Source: Anaspis maculata
Lineage: Eukaryota > Arthropoda > Insecta > Coleoptera > Scraptiidae
Direction: 5' to 3'
DNA length: 64,000 bases
Assembly (NCBI GenBank): GCA_949128115.1
Contig: OX421961.1
Span: forward strand, 129,955,050 to 130,019,049
Shown: positions 20,151 through 30,030 of the stretch, piece by piece
Numbering within the stretch: the first letter of the stretch is position 1
Layout of the letters: each line of letters starts with the position of its first letter
The notes under the pieces: generated by a model
Databases searched by the model: none
Told to the model about the DNA's origin: nothing
What the model saw: the letters and a program-made list of their open reading frames with translations, nothing else
Made by a program: the position numbers and the translations under genes

Positions 20151-21699
20151 GATACCTTTTTACCTTTTTAAAATAAGAATAAAAATAAAAATAACGATAA
20201 GAATAAAAATAAGAACGGCAACTGCCCATTCATGCTCCAGAAATAAAAATAAGAATAAGAAATAGTTTGAAACATTGCTCCTAGGTGTCGCTCGAAGCAT
20301 TAGAATGTAGGGTTGCTAGATTATCGACAGCTTTGGCTGTACAAGGGTTACGCAATCATCTGTTGCTAAGGGCCGATGGGAGGGGCTAAAATTGAGCTAT
20401 GTGTCAAAATTTATCATGAGCGGAGAAAAAAGGAAATTTGCGGGGTCCGGTGCTGTTGCTTGATGTCCGCAATCGGACATACATGAAAATTTCATTTCAT
20501 ATAGTGGCATAAAAGACGTGTTTTGAAACTCATCGGGCAAGTCATATCCACCCCTCACACGAATTTGTACACCTAAAACCAAAATAAACACGCTCTTGAC
20601 AGCTAGAGCCCGTTGAGACGGACGCCTATGGCCTTCCGTGATGCCGACAGACGTCAGTCCCTAACTCCGTGAGGCCGATCGGTAAACAAACGCTCGGCCA
20701 GAATGCGGTACACTTACGCCGGCCGACCGGTCGCGTGATAATTAGGTTTCCTATTAGAATGACAGTCGTCAAAATTTTTTGTTACAGTTTTTAGCTTTAT
20801 GATGTTGTTATTGCAATTGTTTCTACTTGTTTTGTTTAGTGTCATACAATACCACTAATCTGTAATAAAACTTGAATAGGTAAGTATCCGAAAGAATTTT
20901 TTACATCGCGTTATTTCAAATTAATATCATGTGTAGTGTAGGTATCTACTTCTCAATCTAAATTATTGCAGTAATAGACAATTATCACTGATTTGAACTT
21001 GTGAGGATAACTGGTAGATGGCGCCACGTTTGGAACGCCGTTACAAAACAACCCGTGGGAGTTTCTCGCCTACCCAAAAACAGGCGGTTTCAGGGAACTC
21101 TTGCTACATCGATGTAGTGCGTATTGCATGAAAGCAGCCCCCATCGTCATCGGCAAAGCTCGACTGCGTTCGTCACTCGTTCGGCTTATCTTCGAGCAGA
21201 TATTGAAAATATTCAACTTGTTATTTTTATCCTTGAATTTCTTGAGCAGTAGCGGCGGTGAGTATTTTTTGGGAGGGGCTAGGATCTCGTCATTAACGGA
21301 AAGAAACACAAGCCACGGAAGGCTTCAAAACACATGTAGAATATTATTCTACATGAGTTAACCGCGTAACTTGATCAATCAATAACATTGAGGTTGAGGA
21401 TGATTTGTGCAGAATTTGGGAAACATTTCGCCCTCAAAGACTCTTTTACGCCGCCACTGTTGCCATATCTGCGCATCTTCAATACGCAACAGTGAATGGA
21501 GAGTTGGAACTTGGAATTCCTTATTCTTATTGGTATTTCTTATTTTCGTGTATAAATGCTTCCTTCTGAAAGCTCATTTTTAACATTTTCTTATTTTTAT
21601 TCTTATTGTTATTTTTATTTTCATTCTTATTTTCTTTCCACCTTTCCTAATCAGAGATCGCAACGACATCTGTTATTGTGTATTGTATCTGACTATCTG
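20151..21699. other. Spacer between the LINE and zinc-finger gene 2
   Basis: No gene recognised. Degenerate AATAAAAATAAG-type repeats at 20163-20265 are matched in the complementary sense by TTATTTTTATTCTTATT repeats at about 21520-21645, which bracket the spacer as an inverted low-complexity pair. Short open frames (for example 21101-21361, 86 codons) have no visible domain. Confidence 0.35.
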
Positions 21700-21809
21700 C
21701 CCTGGGATCTGCTTTGTGCCCGCGTTCTCCCTTTCTGCTGCAAATGCTGAATGCAGTCGCGTGTGATTCAACTAGGAAGACGTATTGTTCATTTTTACCA
21801 ACACAAAAT

Positions 21810-21931
21810 GTATGTTTCCAATGAATACCTTGAATAGTTCATATCAAAGTCCCACATCTTTTTTTTAATAATAAATAATTTATTAGTATGCGTAAGCAAA
21901 TAAACAATAAAGTATTTCTGTTTTCTTTTAG
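21810..21931 (+). other. Predicted 5' UTR intron of zinc-finger gene 2 (122 bp)
   Basis: Donor GTATGT after ACAAAAT, acceptor TTCTTTTAG ending at 21931, followed by GTTAGAATTACCCGAAATGG exactly as in gene 1. The 3' part of the intron is unrelated to that of gene 1, whereas exon sequence on both sides is conserved. Confidence 0.7.
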
Positions 21932-21947
21932 GTTAGAATTACCCGAA

Positions 21948-24092
21948 ATGGTTGGCACGTACAACTGTATACGATGCTCTCATCGGACCGAATCCGCCTT
22001 TCAACTTACTCACCACGTCCAGAGGAACCACAAAAACGTTTATGCGGCCGAACTGTTCCATGCCATTGTCGAACCCCAGCAGTTCCCTTGCATCTGCTGC
22101 GACTACAAAAGTTACCACCAGTTCGAATTGTACGAACATTGCAAACAAGTACATAGTCTAGGGACGACCGAGAACAGCGAAAATGAGACGTTCCGTGAAG
22201 AAATTGAAAGATATCCGTGTGACTACTGCCGATACAAGTCGGATTCGAGTTTATCTCTAGTAAAACATCAGGATCTATGTGGAATAGGCTCGACGGGGGA
22301 ATCACATCACCAAACCACAGAAGAGGTCGAAGACATGGAGGAGTCGCCAGATTTGAATAGGGCTGGTGCAAGAAGAACCATCCGAGATATTGGAGAGAAG
22401 GAAATGAACATATTGACACATGATTCGAGTGGAAAAATCGACGAGTATAATTACAATCATTGTTCAAATCGAGCTGAAGGAAAGTCAACTTTCAACTGGT
22501 TTCAGTGCAATCATTGTTCGCACCAAGCTAAACGAAAGTCATACTTGAGATTGCACATTATGAATAAACATGCTGCCAATGAAGAAATCAACTGGTTCCA
22601 GTGTAACCATTGTTCGTACCGAGCTAAATTGAAGTCAACTTTGAAAAGGCACATGTTGAAGCATTCTGCGAGTGAGGAAATCAACTGGTTTCAGTGCAAC
22701 AATTGTTCGTACCGGACTCAAGTGAAATCTTCTTTGAAAAGGCACATGTTGACACATTCTGGGAATGAGGGAATCAACTGGTTCCAGTGCAACCACTGTT
22801 CGTACCGAGCTAAACGAAAATCACATTTGAGATTGCACATTATAAGTAAACATGTTGCGAATGAAGATATCAACTGGTTCCAGTGCGACCATTGTTCGTA
22901 CCGATCTAAATTAAAGTCAAATTTGAACATGCACATGTTAAACCATGCTGCGAATGAGGAAATCAGCTGGTTCCAGTGCAACAATTGTTCGTATCAAGCT
23001 AAACGAAAGGCAGATTTGAAAAGGCACACGTTGAAACATGCTGCCAATGAAGAAATCAACTGGTTCCAGTGCAACCATTGTTTGTACCGAGCTAAAGAAA
23101 AGTCATCTATGAGATTGCACATCATGAATAAACATGCTGCGAATGAAGATATCAACTGGTTCCAGTGCAATCAATGTTCGTACCGAGCTAAACTCAAGTC
23201 AAGTTTGAACACGCACATGTTGAAACATGCTGCGAATAAAGAAATCAGCTGGTTCCAGTGCAACAATTGTTCGTACCGAGCTAAACGAAAGTCATATTTG
23301 AGATTGCACACTATAGATAAACATGTTGCAAATGAAGATATCAACTGGTTCCAATGCAACCAGTGTTCGTACCGAGCTAAACGAAAGTCACATTTGAGAT
23401 CGCACATTATAAGTAAACATGTTGCAAATGAAGATATCAACTGGTTCCAGTGCGACCATTGTTCGTACCGATCTAAATTAAAGTCAAATTTGAACATGCA
23501 CATGTTGAAACATGCTGCGAATGAGGAAATCAGCTGGTTCCAGTGCAACAATTGTTCGTATCAAGCTAAACGAAAGACAGCTTTAAAAAGGCACACGTTG
23601 AAACATGCTGCCAATGAAGAAATCAACTGGTTTCAGTGCAACCATTGTTCGTACCGAGCTAAAGAAAAGTCATCTATGAGATTGCACATCATGAATAAAC
23701 ATGCTGCGAATGAAGATATCAACTGGTTCCAGTGCAATCAATGTTCGTACCGAGCTAAACTCAAGTCAAATTTGAACACGCACATGTTGAAACATGCTAC
23801 GGATAAAGAAATCAGCTGGTTCCAGTGCAACAATTGTTCGTACCGAGCTAAACGAAAGTCACATTTGAGATTGCACACTATAGATAAACATGTTGCAAAT
23901 GAAGATATCAACTGGTTCCAGTGCAACAATTGTTCGTACCAAACTAAACGAAAGACAGATTTAAAAAGGCACACGTTGAAACATGCTGCCAATGGAGAAA
24001 TCAACTGGTTCCAGTGCAACCATTGTTTGTACCGAGCTAAAGAAAAGTCATCTTTGAGATTGCACATCATTAATAAACATGCTGCGAATTAA
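21948..24092 (+). CDS. C2H2 zinc-finger protein, 3 divergent plus 17 tandem fingers (paralogue 2)
   Basis: 714 residues from the ATG conserved with gene 1; probably a nuclear DNA-binding regulator with unknown targets. The first ~115 residues hold the same three divergent fingers and are very close to gene 1. After an acidic linker and one decayed finger come 17 regular C-x2-C-x12-H-x3/4-H fingers, ending two residues after the last histidine. The array has grown by block duplication: fingers 4-9 are copied as 10-15, with an offset of 567 bp at the DNA level, and 16-17 again resemble 12-13. The fingers use the NWFQCN frame and AANEEI or AANEDI linkers. The stop at 24090-24092 replaces a glutamate codon of the linker (GAA to TAA), and finger sequence continues after it in the same frame, so the gene was once longer. 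Same strand as gene 1. Confidence 0.85.
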   Translation: MVGTYNCIRCSHRTESAFQLTHHVQRNHKNVYAAELFHAIVEPQQFPCICCDYKSYHQFELYEHCKQVHSLGTTENSENETFREEIERYPCDYCRYKSDSSLSLVKHQDLCGIGSTGESHHQTTEEVEDMEESPDLNRAGARRTIRDIGEKEMNILTHDSSGKIDEYNYNHCSNRAEGKSTFNWFQCNHCSHQAKRKSYLRLHIMNKHAANEEINWFQCNHCSYRAKLKSTLKRHMLKHSASEEINWFQCNNCSYRTQVKSSLKRHMLTHSGNEGINWFQCNHCSYRAKRKSHLRLHIISKHVANEDINWFQCDHCSYRSKLKSNLNMHMLNHAANEEISWFQCNNCSYQAKRKADLKRHTLKHAANEEINWFQCNHCLYRAKEKSSMRLHIMNKHAANEDINWFQCNQCSYRAKLKSSLNTHMLKHAANKEISWFQCNNCSYRAKRKSYLRLHTIDKHVANEDINWFQCNQCSYRAKRKSHLRSHIISKHVANEDINWFQCDHCSYRSKLKSNLNMHMLKHAANEEISWFQCNNCSYQAKRKTALKRHTLKHAANEEINWFQCNHCSYRAKEKSSMRLHIMNKHAANEDINWFQCNQCSYRAKLKSNLNTHMLKHATDKEISWFQCNNCSYRAKRKSHLRLHTIDKHVANEDINWFQCNNCSYQTKRKTDLKRHTLKHAANGEINWFQCNHCLYRAKEKSSLRLHIINKHAAN

Positions 24093-24985
24093 GATATCAA
24101 CTGGTTCCAGTGCAATCAATGTTCGTACCGAGCTAAACTCGAGTCAAATTTGAACAGGCATATGTTGAAACATGCTGCGAATAAATAAATCAGCTAGTTC
24201 CAGTGCAACAATTGTTCGTACCAAGCTAAACGAAAGTCACATTTGAGATTGCACATTATAAATAAACATGTTGCAAATAAAAATATCAACTGGTTCCAGT
24301 GTAACCAGTGTTCGTACCGAGCTAAACGAAAGTCATCTTTGAGATTGCACTCGAGATTGCACATGTTGAAACATGCCGAGGATGAAAAAATCAACTGATC
24401 CTAGTGCAACAATTAGAGCGTTTTCGAGTCGCTAGAACCGAGCTAATTCAGCTCGAAAATCGCTATCACTGATTGGCCAAGGCGCTTCGACTAGTACTGA
24501 TACTCATCGTATAGTTGTAGATGTGCTGCCCCAAATAGCTCAATAAACAAGAAAGTTTGGTGGTCGGAGTGCTCAAATTTTTTTCGTCGCAAAAAAAAAT
24601 CCGTGGCTTTTTCGGGAAACTGAATTCCTGGGGCCCTATTTTCGTCACATTTGAAAAATCATATGTTGAAACATTCTGCAAATGAAGAGATCAACTGGTT
24701 CCAGTGCAATCATTGTTCGTACAGAGCGAAACGAGAGGCGGATTTGAAGACACACGTTGACACATGCTGCGAATGAAGAAATCAGCTGGTTCCAGTGCCA
24801 CCATTGTTCGTACCAAGCTAAATATAAGTCATATTTGAAAAGTTACATGTTAACACATGCTGCGAATGAGGAAATTTCAACTGATTCCAGTGCGATCATT
24901 GTTCGTACCTACCGAGCTAAAATGAAATCAAATTTGAAGAGGCACATGTTAGAACATTCTGCGAATGAAGAAATCAACTATAGTT
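24093..24985 (+). pseudogene. Decayed continuation of the zinc-finger array of gene 2
   Basis: Finger units continue without a gap after the stop of gene 2: about three units to 24410 containing further stops, then a ~230-bp unrelated insert (about 24415-24645), then about four more finger units to 24985 with frame breaks. The insert has a TTTTCGAG...CTCGAAAA hairpin near its left border. The open frame 24757-25101 is two to three such fingers plus unrelated sequence. This is the former C-terminus of the gene, now untranslated or a separate relic. Confidence 0.8.
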
Positions 24986-24995
24986 CCACTTGCTT

Positions 24996-25070
24996 TTTGT
25001 CATATAGGAGGGTACCTACCCTTTTTATTAAGTGTTTTTCAATAAATGTTAGTTACCTAGGTACTTGTAA
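24996..25070. repeat. Dispersed repeat shared with 14266-14345
   Basis: Same block as described at 14266 (GTCATATAGGAGGGTA, then CCCTTTTTATTAA and AATAAATGTTAG). It directly follows the last zinc-finger relic, so it lies at the border where the finger array is cut. Confidence 0.5.
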
Positions 25071-25097
25071 TCAACAACTTCTCATTTTTAACATATC

Positions 25098-25250
25098 CTA
25101 ACATAAGCCAATGTAACAATACTCATATAGATAATCATCAACACTTGGCTCAGAAAAAGTTCTTTGGGGTCGGCCGGATTTCGAACCGCGGGCATCTTTT
25201 GGTTGATGGTCTGCGTCGTAACTCCTGAGCCACCGGCCGCCCCTATTAAA
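25098..25250 (-). mobile_element. tRNA-derived SINE-like sequence
   Basis: On the minus strand the head (about 25245-25165) has a perfect box A, TGGCTCAGGAG, and about 45 bp later a box-B-like GGTTCGAAATCC with one extra base. Short G-rich and C-rich ends resemble an acceptor stem, but the T arm does not pair properly. It is therefore not an intact tRNA and fits a SINE head followed by an unrelated body. The 3' end is not defined by a clear tail. Confidence 0.5.
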
Positions 25251-25552
25251 AACTATAAGTAGGTACCTACCTACTGTGATAATTCGCATCCCATCTCACT
25301 CACGGAATTGAATAAGACAGAAGCGAAAGAGCCCGCCAAAGGCGTTTAACATGCCCCAAAAGAAAACCATACTGCACCTTCCCCTTTCCCTCATGTATTT
25401 GGCCGGCTGATCTAGATCAAGTGTAGTCCCACCGCCATTCGTAGCCTCCCAAAATCGTATCATATAGGTAAAAGCCTCGGTAAGAGCAGTCTCGCAGGAG
25501 GACGTCAGACGGAAGTGGAAGAATCAAGACACACACTCTCGGAAAACAGTGC

Positions 25553-25737
25553 GTGCTTTCCACCTAGCCTCAAGTTCGGTACACCTGCCATTTACGCATG
25601 TGCGGGTTCCAAACGGTGCTTTCCATCTACGTGTTTTTACTCGGTTCTGCGCCGTTCATTGGATCACGTAAAATTTTGTGCCACACCATGGAACATGTGC
25701 CGTCTGGTGGTATTTGTACCGTCTAGGTGGAAAGCAC
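25553..25737. mobile_element. MITE-like inverted repeat, ~185 bp
   Basis: The ends read GTGCTTTCCACCTAG and its complement CTAGGTGGAAAGCAC; a third partial copy of the motif (GGTGCTTTCCATCTACG) lies in the middle at about 25614. No target duplication was fixed. The surrounding 25251-25792 has no recognised gene. Confidence 0.6.
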
Positions 25738-25800
25738 CCAGTTTTACTTCCAGCAAGAATAAACAAAAAGTACAGCTTAGCTGTAGCTGGTTGTTATAAC

Positions 25801-27100
25801 CAGTGATGTAAAATACCCGGGTTTTTATATTTAAGCTTTTAAATATAAAAAAGTATTTACCCAAAATCGGGTCTCTAATAGGGTAGGGGAGAGTGTTGTA
25901 CCTTGAGCATAGTGTACCTTGGAACACTCGTTGATTTTTTGACAAAAACGCCATCTATTGGCGTGCGGCTACTATATGATACGTTACCAACTTCATTGCA
26001 AATGTCAAATGAGTTTCAGCCGCCAACTGTCAACTGGCGACGTTTTAAACAAATAAATAATTTTCGCGCACTCGAAGTAAATTTTTCTCATATCACTCCA
26101 CTGCAGTATCTAAGAAAAACTAAGGAAACCCAATATTAACGAAACTGTTATCGGAGTAAGTATCTTTTACTGCAGATTTTACGCTATTCGTATATCGAAA
26201 GAAGTTTAACCTCAAAAAAATTGAGCACATTTTCTGTCAAAAGTCTACATCTTGTACCATGGAACACAAAATGGTCTTGTACCTTGGCTTATAAGCTTAC
26301 AATGAAGACACGATAGGGGAGAAATGGATTTTATGTATAAAATGTCTGCGATGGGCTCATGAACTTTGTGCTGGAGTTGAAAAGAAAAAAAGGCGCACGT
26401 GGGTCTGTGACTTTTGAAAAAAAAAATTTTCCGTTCTTTTGTTATTCAACTGTTTTTTAATTGTTTTAGTCTTTTTCTTGAATTTGTTTTTTTATTCAAA
26501 TTGTTTACTTCGTTTTATGCTCTTGGAATGACTTTTTTGTTGATTAGTCCAGAAAAATAGGTAGGTTTCAAGGTACAATAGGTGATGTTCCATGGTACAC
26601 AAGCATATTGTACCATGGAACACATGTAAGCCACATAATAAAAAAAAATTGTAAGAAGTGTGTCATTGATAAAAAACGAGCGTTTGTGGTTATGATCCTA
26701 ATAGAAGGCTCATTCTCATGGGTAAGTTGCATTTGTTCTAAAGTTAAATATTTTTGCAAAAAAAAATAAAATCGAAAAAGTGTTCCATGGTACAACACTC
26801 CCCTATCTATTTTCAATAATTGTTACGAACAATTGAAGAAACAACAACAAACAATAATGATTTTTGCTCACAACAGCAAAATAATAATAACTGCTTTGGA
26901 AGTTATGTTTATAAAGCCTTGGAACTTGGGAAAAGGAATCATTTAACCTATAACCGTCAACACTGTCAACCGAGCTGTCAACAGTGTCAACTTTTCTGTC
27001 AAACTGGGTAGGGTGGGTAAATAACGCTCGGGAAAGTACCGGGTAAATACCCGATTTTTATTTACCTACCTACTCGGTAAATACCCGACTCACATCACTG
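25801..27100. mobile_element. hAT-like non-autonomous element with 8-bp target duplication
   Basis: The ends read CAGTGATGTAAAATACCCGG at 25801 and, inward from the right, CAGTGATGTGAGTCGGGTAT at 27100. The exact 8-bp direct repeat GTTATAAC flanks it at 25793-25800 and 27101-27108, as in hAT elements. Subterminal CGGGTAAATACCCG motifs recur near the right end. No transposase is encoded. A further element is nested inside at 25884-26804. A second, one-ended copy of this family lies at 49421-49665. Confidence 0.88.
25884..26804. mobile_element. Nested inverted-repeat element with recurrent TTGTACCATGGAACAC motifs
   Basis: The ends read TAGGGGAGAGTGTTGTACC and, in complement, TAGGGGAGTGTTGTACCATG. 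The motif TTGTACC(A/T)TGGAACAC recurs at least five times in either orientation (near 25910, 26255, 26590, 26610 and 26785). It has no coding sequence, and no target duplication could be fixed. Confidence 0.65.
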
Positions 27101-27108
27101 GTTATAAC

Positions 27109-27599
27109 TCAAAAGTCAAAACAAAACAGAACCGCTTGGTCAAAAGTCAGATTATATAAATAAATCTCTTATTTCTTTTCTTTTACAACATGAAATATTG
27201 TATGAGTCATACCTACTCACTCATACAGAAGCAAAATGAAGTTTCACAATCCAAGACTTCGTCAGGTTAGATTTTCACTGTAAAAAAACTCACCCCCCCC
27301 TCGCACCCCCCCCCCCTTTTGTATCGTCTGCATTCGGTCAAAGAGCGACGCGAGAGCATGCAAGGAGAGAAGTAGAAGAAGAAATCATGTACAATGTATA
27401 AAATATGGTGTGGCCACACGAAACAGTAAATCAATGAACAATAACTCAACTTATTCATGAATGTTGGAAAGAAACCCCAAAAATACACCCCTAATGGACA
27501 TTTTATGTGGAAGCTCTTGCATAGCCAACAAAAGCAGGAAACATGAGGAATGTCCACTACTTGCTATGAAGAGGAGAACGAACACATTAACATCCAGCA
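27109..27599. other. Spacer between the hAT-like element and the Gypsy element
   Basis: No gene recognised. Poly-C runs broken by TCGCA lie at 27291-27317. The right end (27596-27599, AGCA) is the target duplication of the Gypsy element. Confidence 0.4.
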
Positions 27600-29994
27600 T
27601 ATAACCACGTTTCAATTCGTTACCTTCCTGTGACCAGGTAGTTAGATACTGCAGAGGCCCGCCGACTACAAGTGGAGAATGGGGTGGGTAAATAGATAAC
27701 TGGGCGCCACGTGGTTTAGTTGATTCACCACAGTACCGTTCTACAAGGTCGAAAGATGTTTGATCAAGAAAACACAACTAAAAATAGTCAGAAGGGAAAA
27801 TCAGACAAAGTCCAATTTGCCGCCAAGTCACTTGATACTCATCACTTATTGCGCTCAAATGAACCACGAAATAATGACCGCCACAATAAGGTAAGCACTT
27901 ATAAAAAAAAATACGTAGTTGTGATTGCGAAGGTAATAAAACAAATATATTCCAGAACCAATTCGTGTGTCTGTATTACTTGACAGGAAATGATAATGTT
28001 GAAAACAAAAGAAATTACGTGAAGGTAAGTACAGTTATAAGTTATATGAAGTGCAGTTTAAAATAAAATATCAGGTGTATCATAACCTGACTGACAAGAG
28101 CCTGAAGGGCCTAAGTGAGCTGATACCGTAAGTAGTGAACAATAAACCAACACGTTAATGATACTGGGTGTAGCGGCGACACCATTCGACCGAAACAGGC
28201 AAGTATTGAGCCTCAGCCGTAGGTAGTGTCCTGTAAAAAAAACACAAGCGCAACCTAAACAAGGATGTTACCTACGTGTACACGGGGCAGTCTTTGTTAG
28301 GGGCTAGACCGAAATTAGCGACTACTACTACGACCAATTCCGCAACTACCCACCCGCGGCAAGCGCCAGTATGCGGCACTACGTAATAGTATTCAGAACT
28401 AAGCTGTTAATCAAGCGCCAGAACTAACTCAACTACTTATGCATCAATTCAATCACAATTTCAAAATACAATACAATAAAAACAAATGTATGACGTCACT
28501 ACTGATTGATTGCAACTGATTTAAACTACGTGCTACGTGTCTACGGTTAGCGGTATATCTACGACCGAATAATAGTATTGACTACAACTACAAGCGTAGT
28601 AGCACACTACACAAATAAAAATAAACAAAAAAAAAAGGAACCGAAGCATGCAACTTAACTGATGGTGGCGACCTAGTTGACGGTGATGTGGCCTCGTGTA
28701 TTGCTGATGACACACACGAACGATAGGTACTTCCAAAAGGGCACGCTTCGATCCAGCAGGTTGCGACTTCGATTCTCAGGAAATGAATACGGAAATCAAC
28801 GACCAAAGAAAAGAAAAGGAAAGGAAAGAAAAGAAAAGAAAGAAAGAAAAGAGAGGAAGAGCCTAAAAAAAACAACAAATTATTACCAAAGCACCCAAAG
28901 CAAAATTCCAAAGCCCACCTCAGATCGTGTGCGGCTCTTTAAGTAGGCAGATATACACTGCAAAACTCAGTTGTACGGATCGACTTCAGCGCTCCAGATT
29001 CCGTCCTCAACAACGATGAAGAGAAGTATTTCTTCCGCCTTCCACGAAAAGAAAATCCAAATGCCTAAAAATATACAATGTTTTCCTCGGGAAACGCGTC
29101 AAAGAAAATCAGTGACATACCTGGTGATGGTAAATCGGAGATTGAAGGTGAAGGGGCAAAGTCACGAATTTTTCCAATTTTTGATCCGACCGCAGTCGTG
29201 CGAATTTTCAAACAAATTTCGCTTTTACGTGTACCTGTGTTAATCCGAACAAGTTCGACGAAATCTCGACGGCCAATTCTCAATTCCAACGAGAAAAATG
29301 CACAACATCCGTCGAGGTTTCACTTTACAGGTAGCTACACGTTTTTGAAAAATAGCGACGCCACTTTTTCGTTTATCTCCACTGAGACTTCTTGTTTCTG
29401 TTTTTGCCGCGCAAGTGCAACAAAAAAAAACAGTGTCAGTTCATATGCTCGATTGGCAGCAATGCCCAGTGACAGGTAACCAAGTATGACAGCATTGACA
29501 GAACGGAATATTCTGCCAGAACAACAAAACAAACCGGTCAATTCCCAATTCCAATTTCTTCCGTGAAGCTTGCATCTTCGAGGAGCGGAGACAACGCCGA
29601 AATCAACACCGATCCACACAGCCATCATCCGCGGCAACCACCGGCCGGGCCCAGTTTGACACGAAATCACGAATGAGGTTAGGATCACCCTCGTCAACAA
29701 AGTTTTCCAATTAATTAAAACAGTAATTTCAGGTTTATCCTGCACAACAGGACACTTAGGACGACAACAAGGACAAGCGAACACCCCTCAGGAACGGAAC
29801 CGACCAGAGAAGTGCCCAATTTCAACCAAAAAGTGGAACAGTGCACCCGGAGGAAAATATCAGACGATACCATGCTCAAACCATACAGTGGACGGAATCC
29901 AGCCTATAGTACGTAGTGCTGTAATTACGAAATAAAGTGTAAAACAAAGCAAAATAGCGGTATCCTTACTGTAGGCCCATTTTCGGTCGTAACA
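27600..29994 (-). repeat. 3' LTR of the Gypsy element
   Basis: Near-identical to 34893-37287 at a constant offset of 7293 bp. It is long for an insect Gypsy LTR. It contains a purine-rich AAAGAAAAG-type tract at about 28800-28860. Short open frames repeated in both LTRs have no recognisable domain and are not called as genes. Confidence 0.95.
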
Positions 29995-30009
29995 AATCCC
30001 CCCTTTCCA
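29995..30009 (-). promoter_or_regulatory. Polypurine tract
   Basis: Minus-strand GGAAAGGGGGGATT directly precedes the 3' LTR, the position and composition expected of the plus-strand DNA primer in reverse transcription. Confidence 0.85.
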
Positions 30010-30030
30010 CAAGATGATTAACCCCCAAGG

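Noticed and set aside
25165..25245. Functional tRNA gene (minus strand)
   Set aside because: Box A is good, but box B has an extra base and the T arm and acceptor stem do not pair properly; better explained as a SINE head.
27720..29784. Conserved short proteins repeated at 27.7-29.8 kb and 35.0-37.1 kb
   Set aside because: They are identical because the LTRs are identical; no domains, and overlapping frames on both strands.
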